Positions 54,416-62,269 of a stretch of DNA of 64,000 bases are shown in pieces. Location: assembly GCF_052857255.1 (NCBI RefSeq), contig NC_135504.1, forward strand, positions 143,618,121 to 143,682,120, given 5' to 3'. The stretch is from Amblyomma americanum. Lineage: Eukaryota; Arthropoda; Arachnida; Ixodida; Ixodidae. The notes under the pieces were generated by a model. That model was not told the origin of the DNA and ran no database searches. It saw only the letters and a list, made by a program, of their open reading frames with translations. The stretch's first letter is position 1; every line of letters begins with the position of its first letter. A program made the translations under genes and the position numbers.

Positions 54416-55477
54416 TTTGAGCCTTAATACAAGTTTTCGTGCAGTTCTGAGAGAAAAAGTTTACACCTTTTTCTCGTCTATATTCGACGACTTGTAAAAT
54501 CGATGCTCGTGAATCTTGCTAGTTTCGACCGGAAACGATGTATCCCGTTGTTTTGAGCCGGAATACAAGTTTTCGCGCAGTTCTGAGAGAAAAAGTTTAC
54601 ACCTTTCTCTCGTGTACTCTTCGACGACCTGTAAAATCGATGCTCGTGAATCTTGCTAGTTTCGATCTAAAACGATGAATCCCATTGTTTTGAGCCGGAA
54701 TACAAGTTTTCGCGCAGTTCTGAGAGAAAAAGTTTACACCTTTCTCTCGTCTACTCTTCGACGACTTGTAAAATTGATGCTCGTGAATCTTGCAAGTTTC
54801 GACTTAAAACGATGTATCCCGTTGTTTTGAGCCGGAATAGAAGTTTTCGCGCAGTTCTGAGAGAAAACGTTTACACCTTTCTCTCGTCTACTCTTCGACG
54901 ACTTGTAAAATCGATGCTATTGAATCTTGCTAGTTTCGATCTGAAACGATGTATCCCGTTATTTTGAGCCGGAAAACAAGTTTTCGTGCAGTTCTGAGAG
55001 AAAAAGTTTACACCTTTCTCTCGTCTACTCTTCGACGACTTGTAAAATCAATGCTCGTGAATCTTGCTAGTTTCGATCTACAACGATGTATCCCGTTGTT
55101 TTAAGCTGGAATAGAAGTTTTCGCGCAGTTCTGAGAGAAAAAGTTTACACCTTTCTCTCGTCTACTCTTCGACGACTTGTAATATCGATGCTCGTAAATC
55201 TTGCTAGTTTCGATCTAAAACGATGTAACCCATTGTTCTGAGCCGGAATACAAGTTTTGGCGCAGTTCTGAGAGAAAAAGTTTACACCTTTCTCTCGTCT
55301 ACTATTCGACGACTTGTGAAATCGATGCTCGTGAATCTTGCTAGTTTCGATCTACAACGATGTATCCCGTTGTTTTGAGCCGGAATGCAAGTTTTCGCGC
55401 AGTTCTGAGAGAAAAAGTTTACACCTTTCTCTCGTGTACTCTTCGACGACTTGTAAAATCGATGCTATTGAATCTTG

Positions 55478-55481
55478 CTAG
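55478..55481. repeat. Target-site duplication, left copy (CTAG)
   Basis: CTAG directly precedes the left LTR and is repeated directly after the right LTR at 60612-60615. Satellite monomers read GAATCTTGCTAGTTTCG here, so one CTAG belonged to the original monomer and the other was copied on insertion. A duplication of 4-6 bp is usual for Ty3/gypsy integration. Confidence 0.9.
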
Positions 55482-55662
55482 TGTAACGTGAAGATGTGCA
55501 CACCAAAAGGGAAAAATATATTTACAGGGAAACAGCTTACAGCCACGCAGCCGAACAACCGGGCACGCGAAACCCAGCAGCAGAAACGCACTTCGTCCTC
55601 TTCGCGTTCCAAGCGCGAGCGCACCAAGCACGAGCGTTCCAAGCACAAGCACAACCGTAGCA
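55482..55662 (-). repeat. 3' LTR (181 bp)
   Basis: On the plus strand it runs from TGTAACGTGAAG to CCGTAGCA, so on the minus strand it begins TGCTACGG and ends CGTTACA, giving the standard TG...CA ends. It matches 60431-60611 in length and differs at two positions (AAAAGGG here against AAAAGAG, and CCAAGCAC against CCAACCAC). It holds short near-repeats of the type GCGTTCCAAGC and GCACCAAGCAC. An AT-rich tract (about 55513-55526) could be a TATA-like promoter or part of the poly(A) signal region. Confidence 0.95.
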
Positions 55663-55671
55663 TAACTCCCG
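55663..55671 (-). other. Candidate polypurine tract next to the 3' LTR
   Basis: The second-strand primer of LTR elements sits directly upstream of the 3' LTR. On the minus strand the sequence there reads CGGGAGTTA before the LTR's TGCTACG. The purine run is short (GGGAG) and stops three bases from the LTR, so it is a weak match. The position is what supports the call. Confidence 0.4.
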
Positions 55672-55676
55672 GCGGC

Positions 55677-55696
55677 AAAAGCACCGTCCCGGTGCT
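55677..55696 (-). terminator. Hairpin with T-run between pol stop and 3' LTR
   Basis: On the minus strand AGCACCG and CGGTGCT form a perfect 7-bp stem around a GGA loop (55696 down to 55680), followed directly by TTTT. The stem overlaps the pol stop codon TAG (55697-55695). In a eukaryotic element this is not a bacterial terminator. It may be an RNA structure near the polypurine tract, or chance. No function is assigned. Confidence 0.35.
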
Positions 55697-58600
55697 AAGT
55701 GGATGATGTAGCAGGTGTGTGGTACGGTTTGAGACGGACTACATGAACGACGTCAGTCAAAGGGCTAGTGGACGACGTCGGAGCAAGAAGAGGTGTAATC
55801 TCGTAGGTCACGTCGGTCACCTGACGGAGAACTCGATAAGGGCCACTGTACTGACGTAGAAGTTTCTCAGAGAGACCGACATGGCGAGAAGGAGACCAAA
55901 GGAGGACGAGCGAGCCCGGCGGATAGTGTACTGGGCGATGCCGGCGGTCGTAAACTGACTTCTGGTAGGTCTGAGATGCGGTGAGCCGGTCTCGGGCGAT
56001 TTCACGGGCCATAGTTGCTCGGGAGATGGCGTCACGTGCATACTCTGTGGTCGAGGCAGTAGAACTCGGTAGTAATGTATCCAATGGCAGCGCAGGATGC
56101 CGACCAAACAGAAGGTAGAAAGGAGAATAGCCGGTGGTATCATGCCGCGACGAATTATAAGCAAATGTTACATAAGGCAGGGCAACGTCCCAATCGCGGT
56201 GGTCGGGCGAGATATACATGGATAGCATATCGGTCAGAGTCCTGTTGAGGCGCTCGGTAAGCCCGTTCGTCTGGGGATGGTAAGCTGTAGTGAGCTTATG
56301 CTGCGTGCCACAGGACCGGAGGATATCGTCAACTACTCGGGACAAAAAGTAGCGGCCGCGGTCCGTCAGCAATTGGTGTGGAGCGCCGTGGTGAAGGATT
56401 ACGTTCTGCAATAGGAAGTCGGCGACATCGGTTGCGCAACTTGTTGGTAACGCACGCGTGATAGCGTACCGGGTCGCATAGTCGGTCGCGACAGCAATCC
56501 AACGGTTGCCGGAGCAGGACGTCGGGAAAGGTCCGAGAAGGTCGAGTCCAACACGGTAGAATGGTTCGAGAGGTACGTCAATAGGCTGTAGAAGGCCAGC
56601 AGGCAACGTTGATGGTCTCTTCCTGCGTTGACAGAGGTCGCAGGAGGCAACGTAACGCCGAACAGAGCGGTACAGACCAGGCCAAAAGAAGCGGCGTCGG
56701 ACCCGATCGTATGTGCGGGAGACGCCGAGGTGGCCTGCGGTCGGTAGGTCGTGTAGTTCCGCTAGGACAGATGAACGGAGACGCTGGGGAACGACTAGCA
56801 GGAGCGGAGGTCCGTCAGGACGAAGGTTGCGGCGGTATAGGACGCCATCCTGAATGACGAACAGTTGCAATGAAGGATCTCGGCTGGCACAGTTGAGGCG
56901 ATCAATGAGAATACGCAAGGAAGAGTCTTGTCGCTGCTCGTCCGCGATGTTAACCAGGTCGGAGATAGCGAAGAGGCACGGGCCGAGGTCGTTGTCTCCA
57001 GGATCAGGCGGCTCTACAGGGTGCCGAGACAGGCAGTCGGCGTCTTGATGGAGACGCCCTGACTTGTAATGAACAGTGTAAGAATACTCTTGGAGGCGCA
57101 ACGTCCAATGTCCGAGCCGGCCTGTGGGGTCTTTCAGTGAAGACAGCCAACAAAGGGCGTGGTGATCGGTCACTACGGAGAATGGACGGCCAAACAGGTA
57201 CGGTCGGAACTTAGCGACGGCCCAAACAAGAGCTAGACACTCGCGCTCTGTAATTGAGTAATTTCGCTCAGCTGTAGAGAGGAGGCGGCTGGCATATGCA
57301 ATAACGCGTTCTTGCCCTTGGTGACGTTGGGCTAGCACGGCGCCAATCCCATAACCGCAGGCGTCTGTGCGAACTTCAGTCGGAGCCGACGGATCAAAAT
57401 GGTCCAGAATAGGTGGGGAGGTGAGTAAGTCGACTAGCGAAGAAAAGGCCTCCTCTTGGGCAGGGCCCCAGGTAAAAGGGGTGTCTTTCTTTAGAAGGTC
57501 GGTCAGGGGGCGAGCGGTGCCGGCAAAATTTTTGATGAAACGGCGGAAGTACGAGCAGAGGCCGACGAAGCTGCGCACATCCGTAGACGACTGGGGAATA
57601 GGGAAGTCCTTGACGGCTTTAACTTTAACAGGATCCGGGCGGACACCAGAAGCGTCGACTAGATGTCCGAGAATGGTGAGTTGGCGGCGACCGAATTGAC
57701 ATTTCGACGAATTGAGCTGTAGCCCGGCTCGACGGAAGACAGAAAGAATGCTCGCCAGTCTTTCGAGGTGCGTGGTAAACGTGGGCGAAAAAACCACAAC
57801 ATCGTCGAGGTAACATAGACATGTGGACCATTTAAAGCCGCGAAGCAAGGAGTCCATCATTCTTTCGAAGGTAGCTGGCGCATTACAGAGACCGAATGGC
57901 ATAACTTTAAACTGATATAAGCCGTCCGGTGTGACGAATGCCGTCTTTTCGCGGTCATTGTCATCAACAGAGATTTGCCAATATCCGGACCGAAGGTCAA
58001 TTGAAGAGAAAAATTTGGCTCCGTGAAGGCAGTCCAAAGCATCGTCTATTCTTGGGAGTGGATAGACGTCTTTTTTTGTTATGTTGTTTAGGTGCCGGTA
58101 ATCAACGCAAAAGCGCCAGCTGCCGTCCTTCTTTTTAACCAGCACAACTGGTGAGGCCCAAGGGCTCGACGAGGGCTCTATGATGTCTTTACTGAGCATC
58201 TTGTCCACCTCTTGCTGAATGATGGTGCGTTCTGTACTGGACACTCTGTAGGGTCGTCTGTGAATAGGAGCTGCGTCACCGGTGTTGATGCGATGTGCGA
58301 CCACAGATGTTCGAGCCAAAGGGCGGTCATCGAAGTCAAAGATGTCGCGAAAAGACGACTGAAGGTACCGAAGGTCGTGAGCTTGCCCTGGTAAGAGGTC
58401 AGCAGCAATCATTTTTGCATATTCATCAGGTGGTGGGACGTCAGAGTCGCGGCAGTTCGACGAGGGTGGGACGCTTCTCACCGCCGATACGACGCATTCG
58501 GCAGCAGGGCACAGCGTGGCGAGCGACATACCTTGTGGGAGCGGCTGAACGTAAGAGGCAAAGTTGAGAACCGGAAGGGACGCTTGATTTGCCGACATGG

Positions 58601-59048
58601 TGACAACTGTATGCGCAAGGGCAACACTGCGTGTAAAGGGCACATCAGGAACCGGAGTAATGATGTAGTCACCATCGGGAACTGGCGGGACCGAGGAGAA
58701 ACGGACATAAGTGGCGGCATCGGGGTCCAGGCGGACAAAGTCAGCGGTGCACAGTCGGTGAACAATTGGATCCGGTGGCTCTGAAGGAACAGGTAGAGCG
58801 AGTTGAACGATGCTTGTGGCGCAATCTATAAGGGCGGAATGGTCGGTGAGAAAGTCAAGGCCGAGAATGATGTCATGAGGGCAGTGTTCGAGGACAGTGA
58901 AGAGCACAGAAGTATGGCGGCCGGCTATTGAAACACGAGCAGTACACATTCCGACGACAATAGACATACCGCCATCTGCAACACGGACCACAGTTGAGGG
59001 GGCAGGAGTGAGCACTTTCCTTAGGCGACGGCGAAGACGAGCATTCAT
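55695..59048 (-). CDS. pol: pol polyprotein, main open part: protease C-terminal half, reverse transcriptase, RNase H, integrase
   Basis: This frame encodes 1117 residues. It copies the element's RNA into DNA and inserts it. Residues 1-90 are the C-terminal half of an aspartic protease (ILGLDFL at 61-67). Reverse transcriptase lies at about 270-480, with SIDLRSGYWQ (349-358, first catalytic Asp 351), MPFGLCNAPATF (383-394) and YLDD (413-416, bases 57812-57801). RNase H follows at about 555-675 with RTDACGYG (Asp 562), the ERECLALVW Glu and VVTDHH (Asp 628). Integrase has a zinc-binding H766-H773-C803-C806 and catalytic Asp 836, Asp 896, Glu 932 (D-59-D-35-E). A GPY motif (1069-1071) lies near the end. 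The listed ATG is only the first Met after the protease break. The natural frame begins upstream near 59197. All catalytic residues of RT and integrase are present. Confidence 0.95.
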   Translation of the reverse strand: MNARLRRRLRKVLTPAPSTVVRVADGGMSIVVGMCTARVSIAGRHTSVLFTVLEHCPHDIILGLDFLTDHSALIDCATSIVQLALPVPSEPPDPIVHRLCTADFVRLDPDAATYVRFSSVPPVPDGDYIITPVPDVPFTRSVALAHTVVTMSANQASLPVLNFASYVQPLPQGMSLATLCPAAECVVSAVRSVPPSSNCRDSDVPPPDEYAKMIAADLLPGQAHDLRYLQSSFRDIFDFDDRPLARTSVVAHRINTGDAAPIHRRPYRVSSTERTIIQQEVDKMLSKDIIEPSSSPWASPVVLVKKKDGSWRFCVDYRHLNNITKKDVYPLPRIDDALDCLHGAKFFSSIDLRSGYWQISVDDNDREKTAFVTPDGLYQFKVMPFGLCNAPATFERMMDSLLRGFKWSTCLCYLDDVVVFSPTFTTHLERLASILSVFRRAGLQLNSSKCQFGRRQLTILGHLVDASGVRPDPVKVKAVKDFPIPQSSTDVRSFVGLCSYFRRFIKNFAGTARPLTDLLKKDTPFTWGPAQEEAFSSLVDLLTSPPILDHFDPSAPTEVRTDACGYGIGAVLAQRHQGQERVIAYASRLLSTAERNYSITERECLALVWAVAKFRPYLFGRPFSVVTDHHALCWLSSLKDPTGRLGHWTLRLQEYSYTVHYKSGRLHQDADCLSRHPVEPPDPGDNDLGPCLFAISDLVNIADEQRQDSSLRILIDRLNCASRDPSLQLFVIQDGVLYRRNLRPDGPPLLLVVPQRLRSSVLAELHDLPTAGHLGVSRTYDRVRRRFFWPGLYRSVRRYVASCDLCQRRKRPSTLPAGLLQPIDVPLEPFYRVGLDLLGPFPTSCSGNRWIAVATDYATRYAITRALPTSCATDVADFLLQNVILHHGAPHQLLTDRGRYFLSRVVDDILRSCGTQHKLTTAYHPQTNGLTERLNRTLTDMLSMYISPDHRDWDVALPYVTFAYNSSRHDTTGYSPFYLLFGRHPALPLDTLLPSSTASTTEYARDAISRATMAREIARDRLTASQTYQKSVYDRRHRPVHYPPGSLVLLWSPSRHVGLSEKLLRQYSGPYRVLRQVTDVTYEITPLLAPTSSTSPLTDVVHVVRLKPYHTPATSST

Positions 59049-59197
59049 GACTGAGACGTGCGCTCAGTGTCGATCAGAGCGGTAACAGGGACCCCGTCCA
59101 CGTCGACGTTAAGGATGTTCCGATGAGCATGAAGAGTTAAAGGAGGGTTTTCTGGTCGGGTCGTCAGAGCAGCATCACCCCCAGACGCTGCAGCCAT
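59045..59197 (-). pseudogene. Protease N-terminal part, frame broken at the catalytic triad
   Basis: An open stretch of 50 codons starts at an ATG overlapping the gag stop (TGATG, 59199-59195), in the -1 frame relative to gag. It ends with VDVDGVPVTALIDT, the strand leading into the Asp-Thr-Gly of retroviral-type aspartic proteases. Right after Asp-Thr (bases 59071-59066) the frame fails. The next codons are unrelated and stop at TGA 59047-59045. The continuation of protease is found in the frame of the main pol CDS, which opens at once (Met at 59048). This pattern fits loss of a single base around 59065-59062. The third residue of the catalytic motif is thus missing in this copy. A sequencing error is the main alternative. 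Confidence 0.88.
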
Positions 59198-60351
59198 CAG
59201 TTTTCCGACCGGGAGCGGGCATATGGGGCCGGCGACGAAGGGCGGCGAGGTCGGGGCGATGGAGATCGACGGCGCTGAGGTGACGACGAACGGTTGGTAA
59301 GCGGGGTCTGAGCGTTGTGGCCAGAAGAGGTCGTTTCCGAGGGCGAGGGAGAGCGGCGGGAATATGCAGAACCCGGCGGGTAGCGGCTGTAGGTCGAGGA
59401 CGGACGGCTTCGGCAGTGTCGAGATATGTGGCCAACTCGGGAGCAGTTAAAGCAGATGGGCCTGTCATCAGGTGTTCTCCATTCATCTGGATTGCGGCTG
59501 CGTCGAGGGTAGTATGCACGTTCAGAACCGAGCTCCGGGGACATGCGGCGAGCATATGGGGCACTAACTGAGCAAACAGGTTGAATCCCAAGATTGGCAA
59601 ATTCTTTGCGAACGACAGCCTGTATAAGGGATACTGCTGGAGTACTGTCTGTTGCGGGTGGATGAAACGCAACGGGGGACATTGCCTCTACGTCTTGGCG
59701 CACAAGTCGTGTCAGGCTCTCAGATGTCGGCAGACGGCTCGGTGGAGTCGAGTCTACACAGGACGACGTCGCAGTCGTATTCGGCAACCGCGTGAACTGC
59801 GGAGAAATTCGGCGGCTCTTCGCTTGTTCGAACCGGCGGCATTCCTTGATGATTGCGTCAACCGTTCCGCAGTCCTTGTATACAAGAAGGTTAAAGGCGT
59901 CATCTGCGATGCCTTTGAGCACGTGACCTACTTTGTCGCACTCTGACATAGTGGCGTCGACTTTCATGCAGAGAGCTAATATGTCCTGAATGTATGATAC
60001 ATAGGACTCTGTGGACGTTTGTGCACGGCATGCGAGCTCCTTCTTCGCAGCGAGCTGACGCCCGAATGGCTTACCAAACAGGTCACAAAGCTTGCGCTTG
60101 CAGAGATCCCAGCTGGTGAGTTCATCCTCGTGGGTATCGAACCATACCCTGGCAGTGCCCGTCAGGTAGAAGATGACGTTGGCCAACTTTAGGGTCGGGT
60201 CCCACCTGTTGTGTGTGCTCACGCGCTCGTACATTGCGAGCCAGTCCACGTCGACGCCGTCCGTTCCGTTGAAGGTCCCAGGATCTCTCGGATGGGCAAT
60301 GATGAACGCCGGGTTGGCGGACGCCGGCGGAGCGGCCCCTTCGCTGGTCAT
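59197..60351 (-). CDS. gag: gag, nucleocapsid-type structural protein (384 aa)
   Basis: The product packages the element's RNA in the cytoplasmic particle. A Retrotrans_gag-like capsid region spans about residues 35-175, with the W-rich segments typical of the family (WLAMYERV at 37-44, ARVWFDTHEDEL at 67-78). One CCHC zinc knuckle follows (C300, C303, H308, C313; spacing C-2-C-4-H-4-C). The last 70 residues are a Ser/Arg/Pro-rich basic tail, probably for RNA binding. I chose ATG 60351 because it lies 79 bp inside the 5' LTR boundary, after the primer-binding site. The same frame stays open upstream through the LTR to 60612, but that ATG is at the LTR edge and is unlikely to be in the transcript. 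The frame is intact, and its stop TGA (59199-59197) overlaps the ATG of the pro frame. Confidence 0.93.
   Translation of the reverse strand: MTSEGAAPPASANPAFIIAHPRDPGTFNGTDGVDVDWLAMYERVSTHNRWDPTLKLANVIFYLTGTARVWFDTHEDELTSWDLCKRKLCDLFGKPFGRQLAAKKELACRAQTSTESYVSYIQDILALCMKVDATMSECDKVGHVLKGIADDAFNLLVYKDCGTVDAIIKECRRFEQAKSRRISPQFTRLPNTTATSSCVDSTPPSRLPTSESLTRLVRQDVEAMSPVAFHPPATDSTPAVSLIQAVVRKEFANLGIQPVCSVSAPYARRMSPELGSERAYYPRRSRNPDEWRTPDDRPICFNCSRVGHISRHCRSRPSSTYSRYPPGSAYSRRSPSPSETTSSGHNAQTPLTNRSSSPQRRRSPSPRPRRPSSPAPYARSRSEN
59200..59206 (-). promoter_or_regulatory. Candidate -1 frameshift site between gag and pro-pol (GGAAAAC)
   Basis: The last gag codons read G GAA AAC before TGA. The heptamer GGAAAAC ends exactly at the stop, and slipping back one base enters the pro frame at CTG ATG GCT. 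An A-site AAC re-pairing as AAA is a known shift-prone step. The P-site shift GAA to GGA is imperfect, though GGA-type sites exist (for example MMTV pro-pol, GGAUUUA). The alternative is re-initiation at the overlapping TGATG. No downstream pseudoknot was worked out. Confidence 0.5.
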
Positions 60352-60430
60352 GGTTGAAGAGCCGGCGAGCTGACGACCGCTGCGAAGTTCCGTGCTTGCT
60401 GTGGCTGTACCCAGCACCTCACACCAATAA
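60352..60430 (-). other. Untranslated leader of the retrotransposon
   Basis: Seventy-nine bases separate the 5' LTR from the chosen gag ATG. They hold the candidate primer-binding site at the LTR end. Nothing else is recognisable. The stretch is open in the gag frame, so an N-terminally longer Gag cannot be excluded from sequence alone. Confidence 0.6.
60409..60426 (-). other. Candidate tRNA primer-binding site
   Basis: Four bases inside the 5' LTR the minus strand reads TGGTGTGAGGTGCTGGGT. TGG pairs with the CCA end of a tRNA, as in all such sites. The start TGGTGT resembles sites for some leucine tRNAs, but the later bases match poorly from memory, so I do not name the primer. The position and the TGG start are the evidence. 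Confidence 0.45.
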
Positions 60431-60611
60431 TGTAACGTGAAGATGTGCACACCAAAAGAGAAAAATATATTTACAGGGAAACAGCTTACAGCCACGCAGC
60501 CGAACAACCGGGCACGCGAAACCCAGCAGCAGAAACGCACTTCGTCCTCTTCGCGTTCCAAGCGCGAGCGCACCAAGCACGAGCGTTCCAACCACAAGCA
60601 CAACCGTAGCA
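60431..60611 (-). repeat. 5' LTR (181 bp)
   Basis: This is the upstream LTR in the element's own direction and should carry the promoter. It has the same ends and length as 55482-55662, with two substitutions between them. The tract AAAAATATATTTA (60461-60473), read on the minus strand as TAAATATATTTTT, is the only TATA-like sequence. It lies close to the inner end, which would leave a very short R-U5. Confidence 0.95.
60461..60473 (-). promoter_or_regulatory. TATA-like tract in the 5' LTR
   Basis: On the minus strand it reads TAAATATATTTTT, about 30 bp before the inner LTR end. It could set transcription start near the LTR's inner edge. There is no AATAAA in the LTR, so the same AT-rich tract might serve in polyadenylation instead. 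Position and composition are the only support. Confidence 0.3.
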
Positions 60612-60615
60612 CTAG
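60612..60615. repeat. Target-site duplication, right copy (CTAG)
   Basis: CTAG follows the last base of the right LTR and leads straight into TTTCGATCTAAAGCG, the continuation of the interrupted monomer. It matches 55478-55481. Confidence 0.9.
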
Positions 60616-62269
60616 TTTCGATCTAAAGCGATGTATCCCGTTGTTTTGAGCCGGAATACAAGTTTTCGTGCAGTTTTGAGAGAAAAAGTTTACACCTTTC
60701 TCTCGTCTACTCTTCGACGACTTGTAAAATCGATGCTCGTGAATCTTGCAAGTTTCGATCTAAAACGATGTATCCCGTTCTTTTGAGCCGGAATACAAGT
60801 TTTCGTGCAGTTCTGAGAGAAAAAGTTTACACCTTTCTCTCGTCTACTCTTCGACGACTTGTAAAATCGATGCTCGTGAATCTTGCAAGTTTCGATCTAA
60901 AACGATGTATCCCGTTCTCTTGAGCCGGAATACAAGTTTTAGCGCAGTTCTGAGAGAAAACGTTTACACCTTTCTCTCGTGTACTCTTCGACGACGTGTA
61001 AAATCGATGCTTGTGAAACTTGCTAGTTTCAATCTAAAACGTTGTAACCCGTTGTTTCGAGCCGGAATACAAGTCTTCGCGCAGTTCTGAGAGAAAAAGT
61101 TTACACCTTTCTCTCGTCTACTCTTCGACGACTTGTAATATCGATGCTCGTGAATCTTGCTAGTTTCGACCTAAAACGATGTAACCCGTTGTTCTGAGCC
61201 AGAATACAAGTTTTGGCGCAGGTCTGAGAGAAAAAGTTTACACCTTTCTCTCGTGTACTCTTCGACGACTTGTAAAGTCGATGCTATTGAATCTTGCTAG
61301 TTTCGATCTAAAACGATGTATCCCGTTGTTTTGAGCCGGAATACAAGTTTTCGTGCAGTTCTGAGAGAAAAAGTTTACACCTTTCTCTCGTCTACTCTTC
61401 GACGACTTGTAAAATTGATGCTCGTGAATCTTGCAAGTTTCGATTTAAAACGATGTATCCCGTTGTTTTCAGCCGGAATACAAGTTTTCGCGCAGTTCTG
61501 AGAGAAAAAGTATACACCTTTCTCTCGGGTACTCTTCGACGACTTGTAAAATCGAAGCTAGTGAATCTTGCTAGTTTCGATCTAAAACGATGTATCCCTT
61601 TGTTTTGAGCCGAAATACAAGTTTTCGTGCAGTTCAGGGAGAAAAAGTTTACACCTTTCTCTCGTCTACTCTTCGACGACTGTTAAAATCGATGCTCGTG
61701 AATCTTGCTGGTTTCGATCTAAAACGATGTATCCCGTTGTTTTAAGCCGGAATACAAGTTTTCGCGCAGTTCTGAGAGAAAAAGTTTACGCCTTTCTCTC
61801 GTGTGCTCTTCGAAGACTTGTGAAATCGATGCTCGTGAATCTTGCTAGATTTGATCTAAAACGATGTATCCCGTTGTTTTGAGCCGGAATACAAATTTTC
61901 GCGCAGTTCTGAGAGAAAAAGTTTACACCTTTCTCTCGTGTACTCTTCGACGACTTGTAAAATCGATGCTCGTGAATCTTGCTAGTTCCGATCTAAAACG
62001 ATGAATCCCGTTGTTTTGAGCCGCAATACAAGTTTTCGCGCAGTTCTGAGAGAAAAAGTTTACACCTTTTTCTCGTCTATATTCGACGACTTGTAAATTC
62101 GATGCTCGTGAATCTTGCTAGTTTCGACCTGAAACGATGTATCCCGTTGTTTTGAGCCGAAATACAAGTTTTCGCGCAGTTCTGAGACAAAAAGTTTACA
62201 CCTTTCTCTCGTGTACTCTTCGACGACTTGTAAAATCGATGCTCGTGAATCTTGCTAGTTTCGATCTAA

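Larger units (their letters stand above)
1..55481 (+). repeat. 137-bp satellite array, left segment (about 405 monomers)
   Basis: Every stretch here is a head-to-tail copy of one monomer of about 137 bp. The phase mark AGTTTACACC starts at position 1 and returns every 136-138 bp up to position 55416. No unique spacer, gene or other element interrupts it. Most copies differ from the consensus by a few substitutions or 1-2 bp indels, for example CTATATTCG in place of CTACTCTTCG and GACTTTAAAA in place of GACTTGTAAAA. Variants are linked into strings that recur, which gives the higher-order blocks listed separately. Such arrays are typical of centromeric, pericentromeric or subtelomeric heterochromatin, but nothing here shows which. 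The orientation is constant throughout, with no inverted monomers seen. The array continues beyond the left edge of the window. Confidence 0.98.
55482..60611 (-). mobile_element. Full-length Ty3/gypsy-type LTR retrotransposon, 5130 bp
   Basis: The element has two 181-bp LTRs in direct orientation, 4-bp flanking duplications, and minus-strand gag and pol between them in the order protease, reverse transcriptase, RNase H, integrase, which is the Ty3/gypsy (Metaviridae) order. There is no envelope frame and no chromodomain. The LTRs differ at two of 181 positions, so insertion was recent relative to the satellite's own divergence. The reading frame is broken once in protease. The gag and pol style is like elements I know from tick genomes, but I assign no clade. 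The base composition is richer in G+C than the surrounding satellite. Removing the element with one CTAG leaves a monomer of exactly 137 bp (55416-55481 joined to 60616-60686). Confidence 0.97.

Noticed and set aside
1..55481. Dozens of recurring open frames of 60-106 codons on both strands, many with the same translation (for example 43720-44040, 45639-45959, 49887-50207, 50983-51303)
   Set aside because: They are by-products of the satellite. The monomer is 45 codons plus 2 nt, so each frame crosses monomers and ends at the same repeated stops. Similar translations only reflect monomer similarity. There is no start context, splice structure or coding bias to support genes.
55663..55694. Envelope gene or third open frame between pol and the 3' LTR
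   Set aside because: Only 32 bp separate the pol stop from the LTR.
55488..55706. 72-codon plus-strand frame over the left LTR (and its twin at 60437-60649)
   Set aside because: It is basic and looks protein-like only because the LTR has GC-rich near-repeats. It is antisense to the element and present in both LTRs as a copy.
55695..58000. Chromodomain at the integrase C-terminus
   Set aside because: The frame ends about 45 residues after the GPY motif with a VRLKPY segment. No chromodomain-like aromatic cage is visible and there is no room for one.
56399..58784. Plus- and minus-strand open frames inside pol (for example 57367-57699, 58295-58567, 56399-56650)
   Set aside because: They lie in other frames of a clearly conserved pol gene and show no recognisable domain. 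High G+C in pol favours chance open frames.
59175..59672. 165-codon minus-strand frame overlapping the gag end
   Set aside because: It lies in a different frame under the Ser/Arg-rich gag tail and contains no motif. The zinc knuckle and stop overlap support the gag frame.
60352..60612. Gag starting at the ATG at 60612, giving 471 residues
   Set aside because: That ATG overlaps the LTR edge and target site, outside any normal transcript of the element. The following 87 codons are LTR and leader. ATG 60351 gives a normal Gag length.
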